Shown here: positions 16,103-24,572 of the stretch, piece after piece
How positions within the stretch are numbered: the stretch's first letter is position 1
Layout of the letters: every line of letters begins with the position of its first letter
DNA from: Pararhizobium sp.
Lineage (GTDB): Bacteria; Pseudomonadota; Alphaproteobacteria; Rhizobiales; Rhizobiaceae
Direction: 5' to 3'
Assembly: GCA_017794825.1 (NCBI GenBank)
Contig: CP051237.1
Location: forward strand, 5,040,501 to 5,104,500
Length of the DNA stretch: 64,000 nt
The notes under the pieces: model-generated
Databases searched by the model: none
What the model was told of the DNA's origin: nothing
Seen by the model: the letters and a program-made list of their open reading frames with translations, nothing else
Program-made: the position numbers and the translations under genes

Positions 16103-16957
16103 TCAGTCGCGAAACGATTCGAAGCGGTCCTGGAGATCGCGCATGACTCCAATCCGTTCGGCGACATCGTCTCCGAGACGCGCGATAAGATCGTCGAGCA
16201 GAAGCCCGTTGAGGCTGAGGAACGGCGTTTGCAGATCCCAGAAAAGGTGTGAATCCGTGCTCACGCTGAGAACGGTGTCCGTGTAATCGCGCGCCCAGTA
16301 GCAGTGGTTGTCGCAGATGATGACGACCGACATTCCTTTTTCACCGGCGATCTGGGCGAGTTGATAGCTGAATCGAGTGTAGCGGCGCATTTCGTAGAGA
16401 ACGAGACAGGTGTTGCTGCAGTCTTCCGCAAGCATCTCGCTGAAAGTGCCGTTGCGCCCGTCCAGATAGCGCACCTCCGGCCTCACATAGTCCAGCCGTC
16501 CTGCAAAATCCGAAGCAATGCCGGCGATTGTCTGGAACCCGGTTACGAAAACCCGCGACGACGTGGCGAGGGTCTCGATCGCCTTTTGCCAGGGCGCGGT
16601 TTCGCGCAACTCGTAGACGCCGAGGATCGCCGCCATTTCGAGATCGAAATTATCCCAGAGACGGCTGCCTGCGGCTGCGTTCTTTCGGATTCGATCGACA
16701 CGGTCGGAAATGAGGAGCGGCGTCGCGTCGATGTCGGTTCGCATCTCGTTTTTGAGGTCGCTGAGACGTTGATATCCCAGCGAGCGCAGAAAGCGTCCAA
16801 CCGTCATCTGGCTGACCCCGACCTGCTTTGCGATGGACGCCGCGGTCTCGTACGGAAGCGAGTTCATATTGGCGAGCATGTAGCTCGCGATCGCCTTTTC
16901 CGATCTTGTCAGCTTGGCGAAATCGACCGTCAGACGGTCCGCCAGAGGAGTGCTCAT
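16103..16957 (-). CDS. MurR/RpiR family transcriptional regulator
   Basis: A 284-residue regulator with an N-terminal RpiR-type helix-turn-helix (TAASIAKQVGVSQMTVGRFLRSLGY, about residues 44-68). A C-terminal SIS-like domain begins at VFVTGFQTIAG (about 140). The usual SIS phosphosugar loop (GxGxS) is replaced by GFQTIAG, so the ligand may not be a sugar phosphate. The start ATG at 16957 overlaps the stop of the amidase gene by four bases (ATGA), so the two are co-translated. It probably controls the divergent amidase and ABC-transporter units, by analogy with similar cassettes. Ten extra in-frame upstream codons were left out. Confidence 0.9.
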   Translation of the reverse strand: MSTPLADRLTVDFAKLTRSEKAIASYMLANMNSLPYETAASIAKQVGVSQMTVGRFLRSLGYQRLSDLKNEMRTDIDATPLLISDRVDRIRKNAAAGSRLWDNFDLEMAAILGVYELRETAPWQKAIETLATSSRVFVTGFQTIAGIASDFAGRLDYVRPEVRYLDGRNGTFSEMLAEDCSNTCLVLYEMRRYTRFSYQLAQIAGEKGMSVVIICDNHCYWARDYTDTVLSVSTDSHLFWDLQTPFLSLNGLLLDDLIARLGDDVAERIGVMRDLQDRFESFRD

Positions 16958-18387
16958 GAGACCTCTCCCGGTATCTTGTCGAACCACGGCTTGGCTTCCT
17001 CCAGCTGGCCGGCCAGTCGAAAAAGCGTGGCCTCGTCGCCGAACGCCGCGGAAAACATCACGCCGACGGGCAGTCCGTCGGATGTCCAGTGCAGCGGCGC
17101 CGACATGCTGGGTTGCCCCGTCAGATTGAAAAGCTGGGTGAACGGCGTAAAGGTTTGCAGATCTGCGACATAGGCGGCCTGATCCGGATTGTTTGTGTGC
17201 TGCACTCCGAGCGGCACGGGGGCGCGGGCAAGCGTTGGGCTCATGACGACGTCGTGGCGCGAGTGGAAATCAGCCATCCGCCGCCCCTGCATATGGATGC
17301 ACGCCAACGCTTCCGGATAGGCTTCGACCGCAAGCGTGCTTGCAAATTCAACTGCGCTCCAGGTCGCCCGGTCGACGTCGTCAGGTCTGATTTCGCGACC
17401 GAGCTCAGTCGCCCGGTTCTTGACGGCGCGCGAGACATTGGAGGCGACCAGCACCCAGAGCGCATGGCCGAGTTCGTCCCAGTCTCCTGGCGGCTGCGCG
17501 TCGATGATGGTGTGGCCGAGCTGTTTCAGCAGGCTGGCGGCGTTCTCGGCGGCCCGGGCGCATTCGGGGTCGACCGCCGCTCCTGAAAGCGGCGCGCGCT
17601 GAAAGGCAATTTTGAGGCGGCCAGGCTGAGTCGTTACTTCGTCGAGAAAACGCCCACCGTAGTAAGGTGCGCAATAGGGATCGCCAGGCGCCAGGCCGTG
17701 CGTGGCGTCGAGCATGGCGGCAGAATCCCTGACCGAGCGCGTAACGACGTGGGATGCCGAAAGGCTTCCCCATCCTTCGCCCGCGAACGGACCGTTGGGT
17801 GTTCGCGCACGACTGGGCTTGAGGCCGAAGAGCCCGCAGCATGAGGAGGGAATACGAATGGAACCGCCGCCGTCGCTTGCATGGGCGATCGGTACGATGC
17901 CCGCAGCGACGGCGGCGGCCGCGCCACCCGACGAACCGCCTGCGGTTCTGTCGAGGCTCCATGGATTGCGCGTTGTTCCGCAAAAGCTGCTCTCCGTCGA
18001 TGCGGCGAGCGCCATTTCCGGCGATGTGGTCTTGCCGAAGATGACAACGCCTGCGCGCTTGTAGCGCTCTACGAGCGTGCTGTCTGACTTCGCCATGTTA
18101 TCCGCGAACAATTTGGAGCCCTGGGTCGTCACGGTCCCGGACAACATTGCCGAAACGTCCTTGAGAAGAAACGGCACGCCTCTGAAAGGGGCGTCGGCCG
18201 GCAGGTCGTTGGCCATGCTTTCGCCGAACGCGTAGAGTTTCTGCGACAGCGCGTTGATCGCCGGATTGACGTGTTCCGCGCGTTCGATCGCCGTTTCCAG
18301 AAGTTCGTGCTGGCTGATCTCGCCCTTTCGCACGAGCTCTGCAAGCCCCAGTCCGTCATGAGCACGATAATCACTGAACCCGGCCAT
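16954..18387 (-). CDS. amidase (amidase signature family)
   Basis: A 477-residue hydrolase with the complete Ser-cisSer-Lys triad of the amidase signature family: K76 in GVPFLLKDV, the cis-serine in AGGSSGGAAAAVAAG (S152/S153) and nucleophile S176 in SDGGGSIRIPSS. It cleaves an amide to acid and ammonia; the substrate cannot be read from the sequence. It is not GatA by context, because no gatB or gatC is near. It is first gene of a leftward unit with the RpiR regulator and lies divergent to a dipeptide-type ABC transporter. Imported amides or small peptides are therefore plausible substrates. Confidence 0.92.
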   Translation of the reverse strand: MAGFSDYRAHDGLGLAELVRKGEISQHELLETAIERAEHVNPAINALSQKLYAFGESMANDLPADAPFRGVPFLLKDVSAMLSGTVTTQGSKLFADNMAKSDSTLVERYKRAGVVIFGKTTSPEMALAASTESSFCGTTRNPWSLDRTAGGSSGGAAAAVAAGIVPIAHASDGGGSIRIPSSCCGLFGLKPSRARTPNGPFAGEGWGSLSASHVVTRSVRDSAAMLDATHGLAPGDPYCAPYYGGRFLDEVTTQPGRLKIAFQRAPLSGAAVDPECARAAENAASLLKQLGHTIIDAQPPGDWDELGHALWVLVASNVSRAVKNRATELGREIRPDDVDRATWSAVEFASTLAVEAYPEALACIHMQGRRMADFHSRHDVVMSPTLARAPVPLGVQHTNNPDQAAYVADLQTFTPFTQLFNLTGQPSMSAPLHWTSDGLPVGVMFSAAFGDEATLFRLAGQLEEAKPWFDKIPGEVS

Positions 18388-18425
18388 TCGCCGCTCCGTT
18401 TATTAAGAAGATAACATCTATTGAC

Positions 18426-18455
18426 TTTATGTGATACTTATAACACGATCGTCAA
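18426..18455 (-). promoter_or_regulatory. candidate amidase promoter with operator-like dyad in the spacer
   Basis: Reading leftwards, TTGACG (18455-18450) and CATAAA (18431-18426) are separated by 18 bases. They match the -35 and -10 consensus at five and four positions. The spacer contains GTTATAAGTATCAC (18444-18431), an imperfect dyad, which is where an RpiR-type repressor might bind. This is inferred from sequence only. Confidence 0.35.
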
Positions 18456-18529
18456 CAGTTAGTTATTGCTCCCGAGTATTGAAAAGACGGAGCAGCAGGG
18501 TGAACAGCAACAGAAGTGAGATCACGATC

Positions 18530-20092
18530 ATGAAGTTTCGACCATCGATCAGCAGGGCATCCGCAACCATCGCGCTCGGTCTGGGCGTCGCAGCCATGGC
18601 TTCGCTGCCTTCAATGGCGCAGGAAAAGACGATTACCTGGGGCAAGCCGGCTGAAATCACCGGTTTTGACGTCCACGTGGCGGGCACGGTCGCATCCTGG
18701 GAAATGTACCAGATGATTTACGAGACCCTGCTCGAGGCGGATGAATCCCTCGCACTCAAAGGCGCGTTGGCCGAGAGTTGGGAACAGACGTCTCCGACGA
18801 GCTATACCTTCACGATACGCGAAGGCGCGGCCTTCTCGAACGGACGTCCGGTGACGGCCGACGACGTGATCGGAAGCCTCGAGCGTATCAAGAATCCGGA
18901 AACGGCTTCCTACTGGTCCGCCCAGCTCGGCGACATCGCAAAGATGGAGGCGATTGACGATCGCACGGTCACCGTTGAACTTGCTGCACCGCATCCCGCC
19001 TTTCTGCCGGCGCTCGCCCATATCTCGGCAGCGATCCTTCCGATCCGGGAACTCAAGGACGGCAGCTTCGATCCCACGTCGCAGATGCTTGGCTCCGGTC
19101 CTTTCATGGTCGAGGAGCACAAGCAGGACGAATCCTGGACGCTCGCGCGCAATCCCCATTACTGGCGCGAGGGCTATCCGGTCGCGGATCGCCTGGAAGT
19201 GCCGATCATTCCCGACGAATCGGCCCGCATCGCCGCGCTTCGCAATGGTCGCGTCGATTTCACCACCTTCGCCGATCCGGACTCCCCACAAATGCTCGCC
19301 AAGGACGACAACATAAAGTCCAGTGCCCAGCAGACGACCAACTACTACCGTGTGGACGTCAATGCGCTCAGCGAAGATTCCGCGTTTCACGACAGAAAGG
19401 TTCGGCAGGCCATGAACCTGGCGCTGGATCGCCAGGCGATCGACGATTTCGTGTTCGCCGGCACGTCCGAGGTCGATTATCCCGTTCCGGGGGCGTTCGG
19501 AAAGGACGCCTGTCGTTTGCTCGATGCCTACGCGCTGCCTCGGGAAGAGCGTATCGAAAAGGCAAAGGCCTTGCTCAAGGAAGCCGGCAACGAGAATCCG
19601 GAGGTAGGATTGATCGCGGCGTCGTCCAATCCCGTCCTCGGACGCATTGCGCAGGTCGCCCAGCAGAGCCTTGGAGAGGCGGGCTTCAACGTCACGATCG
19701 AATCTATACCGACGGCGGAATATCTCCAGCGCGTGTTCACGGACGGCGATTTCGACTTCTCGGTTTCATGGCTTGCCGGCTACACGGATCCGACCATGGT
19801 CATCGCCTGGTGGAACCCCGAATTCGCCGTCTGGAACCAGGTGTTCCAGGAGAGCGTACCGGAACTTTCTGCAGCTCTCGACGAGGTCAAGACGATGCAG
19901 GACAGTCCCGAGCGGGACGCCAAGCTCGCTGAAATCTGCGGCATGATCGACGAGAGCGCCAACTTGCTGGCGCTGGTTTCCAAGACCGACTATGTCGTCT
20001 ACCGTGACGACAAGATCGAAGTGAAGGTCCCGGAGAAATCCGGATCGTCCGACACCTTCCAGTATATCGAGGAATTCAAACCCCTCGACTGA
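18530..20092 (+). CDS. ABC transporter substrate-binding protein, dipeptide/oligopeptide (SBP family 5)
   Basis: A periplasmic binding protein of 520 residues. The signal peptide occupies residues 1-31 (basic MKFRPSISR, hydrophobic core, ASLPSMAQ-E). Family-5 features include ALKGALAESWEQTSPTSYTF, FSNGRPVTADDVIGSLERI and RKVRQAMNLALDRQAI. ATG 18530 is chosen because it places the signal peptide at the N-terminus; 33 upstream in-frame codons carry no signal. The gene is followed by two permeases and two ATPases. The ligand is most likely a small peptide or amide, given the amidase and M20 peptidase in the same cluster, but this is inference. Confidence 0.92.
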   Translation: MKFRPSISRASATIALGLGVAAMASLPSMAQEKTITWGKPAEITGFDVHVAGTVASWEMYQMIYETLLEADESLALKGALAESWEQTSPTSYTFTIREGAAFSNGRPVTADDVIGSLERIKNPETASYWSAQLGDIAKMEAIDDRTVTVELAAPHPAFLPALAHISAAILPIRELKDGSFDPTSQMLGSGPFMVEEHKQDESWTLARNPHYWREGYPVADRLEVPIIPDESARIAALRNGRVDFTTFADPDSPQMLAKDDNIKSSAQQTTNYYRVDVNALSEDSAFHDRKVRQAMNLALDRQAIDDFVFAGTSEVDYPVPGAFGKDACRLLDAYALPREERIEKAKALLKEAGNENPEVGLIAASSNPVLGRIAQVAQQSLGEAGFNVTIESIPTAEYLQRVFTDGDFDFSVSWLAGYTDPTMVIAWWNPEFAVWNQVFQESVPELSAALDEVKTMQDSPERDAKLAEICGMIDESANLLALVSKTDYVVYRDDKIEVKVPEKSGSSDTFQYIEEFKPLD

Positions 20093-20196
20093 GCAGGGTG
20101 TTTCAGGGGCGGGATCAATGGCGATCCCGCTCTCCTGCCGCCATCGCTTCATTCTTGATTGAAATCGCCCCGTCCTGAAAACGGAAAGTTTGGTGG

Positions 20197-21153
20197 ATGC
20201 GCCTGATCGGCTACCTTTTGCCCCGGATCGCGATAGCGCTTGTAACCACGCTTGGCGTCTCGATCCTCGTGTTCCTCGCCCTTCGCTTCATTCCGGGCGG
20301 TTACGCGGATATTCTGCTCGGACCGTTCGTTACGCCCGAAGCCCGCGCCGCGATCGCCCAGCGCTACGGCCTGGACCAGCCCATAGTCTTCCAGTTTGCT
20401 CACTGGCTTCTGTCGCTGCTGCAAGGGGACTTCGGCGTGTCGATGGTTACACGAAAGCCTGTGATCGACGAGTTCCTGCGACGCGCGCCGGTTACGCTCG
20501 AACTGGCCATGATCGCCCTTTTTGTCGCGCTCGCCCTGGGCGTTCCGCTCGGTATTGCTTCAGGTGTCGCGGGCCGCGCGCGGGGCGGCTACGCCCGTGT
20601 CGTCGGCGCGATTGGCGCGAGCGTGCCGGATGTGGTGCTGGGCAGCGCCCTGATCTTCGTGTTTTCCGTATGGTCCCTCTGGTTCAGGGTTGGCGGATAC
20701 GTTCCCTTCAGCGAGGACCCGATCGAGAACCTGCGGGTCATGCTGCTGCCGGGCCTCACGCTTTCGGTATTTGGCGTCGCGCTTATTCTGCGCACTACGC
20801 GCGATGCGGTGATGCAGGTGATGACCGAGGGCCACATCACGACCGCTGTTGCGCGCGGCGAACGTCCGCGCGATATCATCCGGCTGCATGTCCTGCGAAA
20901 CGCAGCTATTCCGGTGGTCACGGTGGTGACGACCTATTTCGGCTTCCTGCTCAGCGGCGCGGTCGTGGTGGAGGTGCTGTTTTCCATTCCCGGCATCGGG
21001 CTCTACACATTCAACGGCCTCCTGAACCGTGATTACGCAATCGTTCAGGCCGGCGTGCTCATCGCGGCTCTGGTCTTCATTTCCATCAACATGCTGTCAG
21101 ATATTCTGTATGCGGCGATCGATCCGCGGGTCGGTGCGGGGAAGAGGCGATGA
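20197..21153 (+). CDS. ABC transporter permease, DppB type
   Basis: A 318-residue inner-membrane permease with six helices. It has the DppB N-terminus (YLLPRIAIALVTTLGVSILVFLALRFIPGG). The EAA-type cytoplasmic loop is ARGERPRDIIRLHVLRNAAIP, about residues 222-242. The conserved VVVEVLFSIPGIGLYTFNGLLNRD follows. It sits 104 bases downstream of the binding-protein gene and overlaps the next permease by four bases (ATGA). It would pair with the DppC-type permease to form the channel. Confidence 0.95.
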   Translation: MRLIGYLLPRIAIALVTTLGVSILVFLALRFIPGGYADILLGPFVTPEARAAIAQRYGLDQPIVFQFAHWLLSLLQGDFGVSMVTRKPVIDEFLRRAPVTLELAMIALFVALALGVPLGIASGVAGRARGGYARVVGAIGASVPDVVLGSALIFVFSVWSLWFRVGGYVPFSEDPIENLRVMLLPGLTLSVFGVALILRTTRDAVMQVMTEGHITTAVARGERPRDIIRLHVLRNAAIPVVTVVTTYFGFLLSGAVVVEVLFSIPGIGLYTFNGLLNRDYAIVQAGVLIAALVFISINMLSDILYAAIDPRVGAGKRR

Positions 21154-22010
21154 GCGTGGCGAAATCGATTGCGGCCGCGCTCGGCCGGTTGATGCGGGAA
21201 GATCGGCTGTCATTTCTCGGCCTTGCTGTGCTGACGCTGCTCGTCCTGATCGGGCTCCTCGGGCCCTGGCTGCCGCTGGGCGACCCGACAAGGATCGCCG
21301 CAGGTCCGCGGCTTGCGCCGCCTTCCTGGGCTTTTCCGTTCGGCACCGACGAACTCGGGCGCTCCTACCTTCCGCGTGTCGTGGAGGGTATCCGCGCAAC
21401 GTTTCTGCTCTCCATCGTGGCGGTCACGATCACCGCCGTCGTCGGCTCCTTCTTCGGAATGCTGGCAGGTTATTTCCGTGGCGTGACGGATCATTTCGTG
21501 GCCCGCGGCGCCGATATCCTCTTTGCCTTTCCGGCTATCATTGTCGGCCTGCTGGTCGCTGCGATGATGGGGCCGGGCCAGGTTTCCGCGGTGGCGGTCA
21601 TTTCCATTGCGACGATACCGCTGTTCATCCGCGTGGTCCGCTCGGTGACGCTCAGCGTTGCCGGCCGCGGTTTCGTCACCGCGTCGGAGGTGGCCGGCGC
21701 GACGCCGTGGCGGATAATGACGGTGCATATCCTGCCCAACATCCTCGGGGCGGTTATTGTCCAGCTTACCTACGCCATGTCGATCGGCATGATCATCGAA
21801 AGCACGCTCAGCTATCTCGGTCTCGGCGTTCAGCCGCCGCAAGCCTCGCTCGGATCGCTGCTGCGCCAGGGCAGCGCCTATCTCACGATTGCGCCATGGC
21901 TCGTCCTGTCCGCCGGAATGGTCCTGTCGCTCGCCATCATGTCCGTCAACCTGGTCGGCGATGCGATTCGCGACGCCATCGAGCCTTTGAAGGGCAGGGC
22001 GTTGAAATGA
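21150..22010 (+). CDS. ABC transporter permease, DppC type
   Basis: A 286-residue inner-membrane permease with the DppC pattern. A soluble N-terminus and first helix are followed by the FGTDELGRSYLPRVVEGIRATFLLS segment. The EAA loop is ASEVAGATPWRIMTVHILPNILG, and SYLGLGVQPPQASLGSLLRQG is near the end. ATG at both ends overlaps its neighbours by four bases, so the two permeases and first ATPase are translationally coupled. It is the heterodimer partner of the preceding gene. Confidence 0.95.
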   Translation: MSVAKSIAAALGRLMREDRLSFLGLAVLTLLVLIGLLGPWLPLGDPTRIAAGPRLAPPSWAFPFGTDELGRSYLPRVVEGIRATFLLSIVAVTITAVVGSFFGMLAGYFRGVTDHFVARGADILFAFPAIIVGLLVAAMMGPGQVSAVAVISIATIPLFIRVVRSVTLSVAGRGFVTASEVAGATPWRIMTVHILPNILGAVIVQLTYAMSIGMIIESTLSYLGLGVQPPQASLGSLLRQGSAYLTIAPWLVLSAGMVLSLAIMSVNLVGDAIRDAIEPLKGRALK

Positions 22011-22993
22011 GCGCGCTCGTTGAAATCCGCGATCTGGTCATCGCCTATGACGGCGGAGGGGGAGAGACCCGCGGTCTCGACGGCGCGGAGCTTTCCGTCG
22101 CCAGCGGCGAAACGCTGGCGATCGTCGGCGAAAGCGGTTCCGGAAAGACCACGATCGGCATGTCGATCGGTCGTGTGCTTCCTCCGGAAGCGCGGATCGA
22201 GAACGGAACGATCACGGTCGACGGCGTCTCCGTCGTTGACGCCGACGCGGAAGCGTTGCGCCAGCTTCGGCGTGACCGCCTCGGCTTTGTTTTCCAGAAT
22301 CCGATGACGGCGCTCGATCCGACGATGCGCATCGAACGCCAGATGATCCGGGCGATCGGCGGGAAACCATCGCGCGACGCCATCGCAGTATTGCTTCGCC
22401 GCGCCGAACTCGACGACCCGGAACGGGTGATGCGCTCGTTTCCACACGAACTTTCAGGCGGTATGGCGCAGCGCGTCATCATCGCCATGGCGATCGCCCG
22501 GTCTCCGAAATTGATCATCGCCGACGAGCCGACGGCTTCGCTCGACGCCTCGATCCGGGAAAAGGTGATGGAGACGCTCGGTCGGCTGCGAGAGGAGAAT
22601 GGCGCGAGCATGGTGATCCTGTCGCACGACTTGCGGCTTGTCTCCCGTCACGCCGACCGCGTTGCGGTCATGTATGGCGGTCGCGTGGTCGAGATCGGAC
22701 AAAGCGCCACCGTGCTGGAAAATCCGGCCCATCCCTATACACGCGCGCTCATCGCGGCCGCCGCCGGCAACGAGAAACCCGGCCAGCGCCTGGAGCCCAT
22801 ACTCGGCGCGCCGCCCGTTCTCAGGGGCCAAAGTCAAAAATGCGCCTACGAGCCGCGATGCGGATTTGCCCGACCCGAATGCGCAATCAGACGGCCCGAA
22901 GCGCGTCCGGTCGCGGCGCGCGCCGTTAGCTGTCACTTTGCAGAGGAAGTGGCTGCGGCGACGGGGAATATGTGGAAGGCGCGAACAGGATGA
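22007..22993 (+). CDS. ABC transporter ATP-binding protein, DppD type
   Basis: A 328-residue ATPase of the peptide/nickel transporter class. Walker A is GESGSGKTT (about residues 43-51), the signature is LSGGMAQRV (about 150) and Walker B is LIIADEPTASLD. The C-terminal oligopeptide/dipeptide domain has YTRALIAAA and a Cys-rich tail (CAYEPRCGFARPEC, then C). In related proteins this tail can hold an iron-sulfur cluster. The start is set at the ATGA overlap with the upstream permease. A much longer ORF opening at 21029 in this frame is a shadow of that permease. Confidence 0.94.
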   Translation: MSALVEIRDLVIAYDGGGGETRGLDGAELSVASGETLAIVGESGSGKTTIGMSIGRVLPPEARIENGTITVDGVSVVDADAEALRQLRRDRLGFVFQNPMTALDPTMRIERQMIRAIGGKPSRDAIAVLLRRAELDDPERVMRSFPHELSGGMAQRVIIAMAIARSPKLIIADEPTASLDASIREKVMETLGRLREENGASMVILSHDLRLVSRHADRVAVMYGGRVVEIGQSATVLENPAHPYTRALIAAAAGNEKPGQRLEPILGAPPVLRGQSQKCAYEPRCGFARPECAIRRPEARPVAARAVSCHFAEEVAAATGNMWKARTG

Positions 22994-23742
22994 GCCAGCC
23001 CGTCGTCGATCTGCAGGATATCGTTGTGACCTATCGCGCCGGATTTCTCGGCGGCGAGGCTTTTGATGCTGTTCGAAACGTGAATTTGTCGATCAACGAA
23101 GGCGAGACGCTCGGGCTCGTCGGGGAGTCAGGTTCAGGCAAGACGACGCTTGGTCGGGTCTGCCTCGGTCTACTTGCGCCGACGCAAGGCGCAATGCGAT
23201 TCGGCGGTGCTCCGTTCGGCAAGCTGCGGCAGCGTCGCGGACAGCTTTCCGTCGTCCTGCAGCACTCCGAATGGGCGCTCAACCCGCGACTGCGGTGCGG
23301 CGCATCCGTGGATGAGCCGCTGATCATACTTGGCGTAAATGCGGAAGAGCGCAGAAAACGCGTTGCCGCCATTTTCGACAGCGTCGGTCTCGGCGACGGT
23401 TATGTCGACCGCTATCCTGGCCAGTTGTCCGGCGGTCAGCGCCAGCGCGTCTCCATCGCCAGGGCATTGGTGACCGAGCCTCGTTTCATCGTGTTCGACG
23501 AGGCTGTCAGCGCGCTCGATGTGTCGGTTCAGGCCCAGGTGCTCAATCTCATCATGGACCTTCAGCAGAAATACGGGTTCGGCGCGCTCTTCATCTCACA
23601 TGATCTTGCGGCAACGCGCTATGTCAGCCATCGCATCGCAGTCATGTACCGGGGCGAGATTGTCGAGGACGCGCCGTCCGAGCGATTCTACGGAACGCCC
23701 GACCATCCCTACAGTCAAATGCTGATGAGCGGCCTGGCGTGA
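22990..23742 (+). CDS. ABC transporter ATP-binding protein, DppF type (short)
   Basis: The partner ATPase, 250 residues, with Walker A GESGSGKTT, signature LSGGQRQRV and Walker B FIVFDEAVSALD. In Walker B the usual PTSALD reads AVSALD, which is common in this subgroup. It ends just after HPYSQMLMSGLA, so it lacks the long C-terminal oligopeptide-transporter extension that most DppF proteins carry. It overlaps the upstream ATPase by four bases (ATGA) and the downstream hydrolase by one. Confidence 0.92.
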   Translation: MSQPVVDLQDIVVTYRAGFLGGEAFDAVRNVNLSINEGETLGLVGESGSGKTTLGRVCLGLLAPTQGAMRFGGAPFGKLRQRRGQLSVVLQHSEWALNPRLRCGASVDEPLIILGVNAEERRKRVAAIFDSVGLGDGYVDRYPGQLSGGQRQRVSIARALVTEPRFIVFDEAVSALDVSVQAQVLNLIMDLQQKYGFGALFISHDLAATRYVSHRIAVMYRGEIVEDAPSERFYGTPDHPYSQMLMSGLA

Positions 23743-24572
23743 TGCGCGGATATTTTGCCCATAGCCGCATTGCGGTCGCGCTGTTTCTCGCCATGGTGCT
23801 TTCAATCTCGTCCGCCCGGGCGGATGAGACCGAACTGCAGAGGACATGGGACGCCGCGCGCGTCTACCTGCCATCCACAACGCCGGCGGGATTTGTCGAG
23901 GCGGGCGTCAGCGATATTGAAGACCGGATTGATCCGCAATCTCCTCCCGTCGCTCTGATCGTCTATGCGCATGGCTGCAGCGGGTTGAGCCGGATAACGG
24001 ATTCGACCGGACGGTTTCTGGCGCAGGCCGGCTACGCCGTCATTGCTCCCGACAGTTTTGCGCGGGTCGACAAGCCGAAAAGCTGCGATCCGGCGACGCA
24101 CCGGGGCGGATTGCATCGCGCTGTTCTCGGCTGGCGACAGGACGAGATGCGTCATGCGGTCGAGCAGGCGTCGCTTGTCCGTTCCTTCATTGACTTGCCG
24201 GTTGTGATCATGGGGCACTCGCAGGGAGCCATCACCGTCGCGACGATTGAGGACGTCCCGGCGGCCGCCCGTATTGTCGAAGGCTGGACGTGTCATGCCG
24301 GCTGGCCGGAGTATCGCGGCCTCAACAACGAACCGGACCAACCTGTGCTGGCGCTGGTCGGCAGGGACGACCCCTGGTTCAAAACACAGATCCTCGGCGG
24401 CGACTGTGGCGCCTTCATGAAAGAGGGTGATGGCTCGAGATCGATCGTCTATGAAAAGCCGGGCTATCTCGCCGGCAAGCACTGGCTGTCCGTCGACCGG
24501 GCGGTGCAACAGGAAATACTCGAATTTCTGGAACGTTCGCTGACGATATGGAGGAACAGGAATGCTGGATGA
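23742..24572 (+). CDS. secreted alpha/beta hydrolase (dienelactone-hydrolase-like)
   Basis: A 276-residue protein with an N-terminal signal peptide (residues 1 to about 28, ending SSARADE), so it should act in the periplasm. The oxyanion region VYAHGCSGL and nucleophile elbow MGHSQGA (S160) mark an alpha/beta hydrolase. The acid is probably D in VGRDDPW and the histidine that in GKHWLSVD. Four or more cysteines (GCSG, KSCDP, WTCHA, GDCGA) suggest disulfides. It is coupled to the ABC transporter by TGATG. A role in trimming substrates before uptake is possible but unproven. Confidence 0.8.
   Translation: MRGYFAHSRIAVALFLAMVLSISSARADETELQRTWDAARVYLPSTTPAGFVEAGVSDIEDRIDPQSPPVALIVYAHGCSGLSRITDSTGRFLAQAGYAVIAPDSFARVDKPKSCDPATHRGGLHRAVLGWRQDEMRHAVEQASLVRSFIDLPVVIMGHSQGAITVATIEDVPAAARIVEGWTCHAGWPEYRGLNNEPDQPVLALVGRDDPWFKTQILGGDCGAFMKEGDGSRSIVYEKPGYLAGKHWLSVDRAVQQEILEFLERSLTIWRNRNAG

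Noticed and set aside
21029..22006. Long open frame ahead of the DppD-type ATPase gene
   Set aside because: It is a shadow of the DppC-type permease gene; the ATPase homology starts at 22007.
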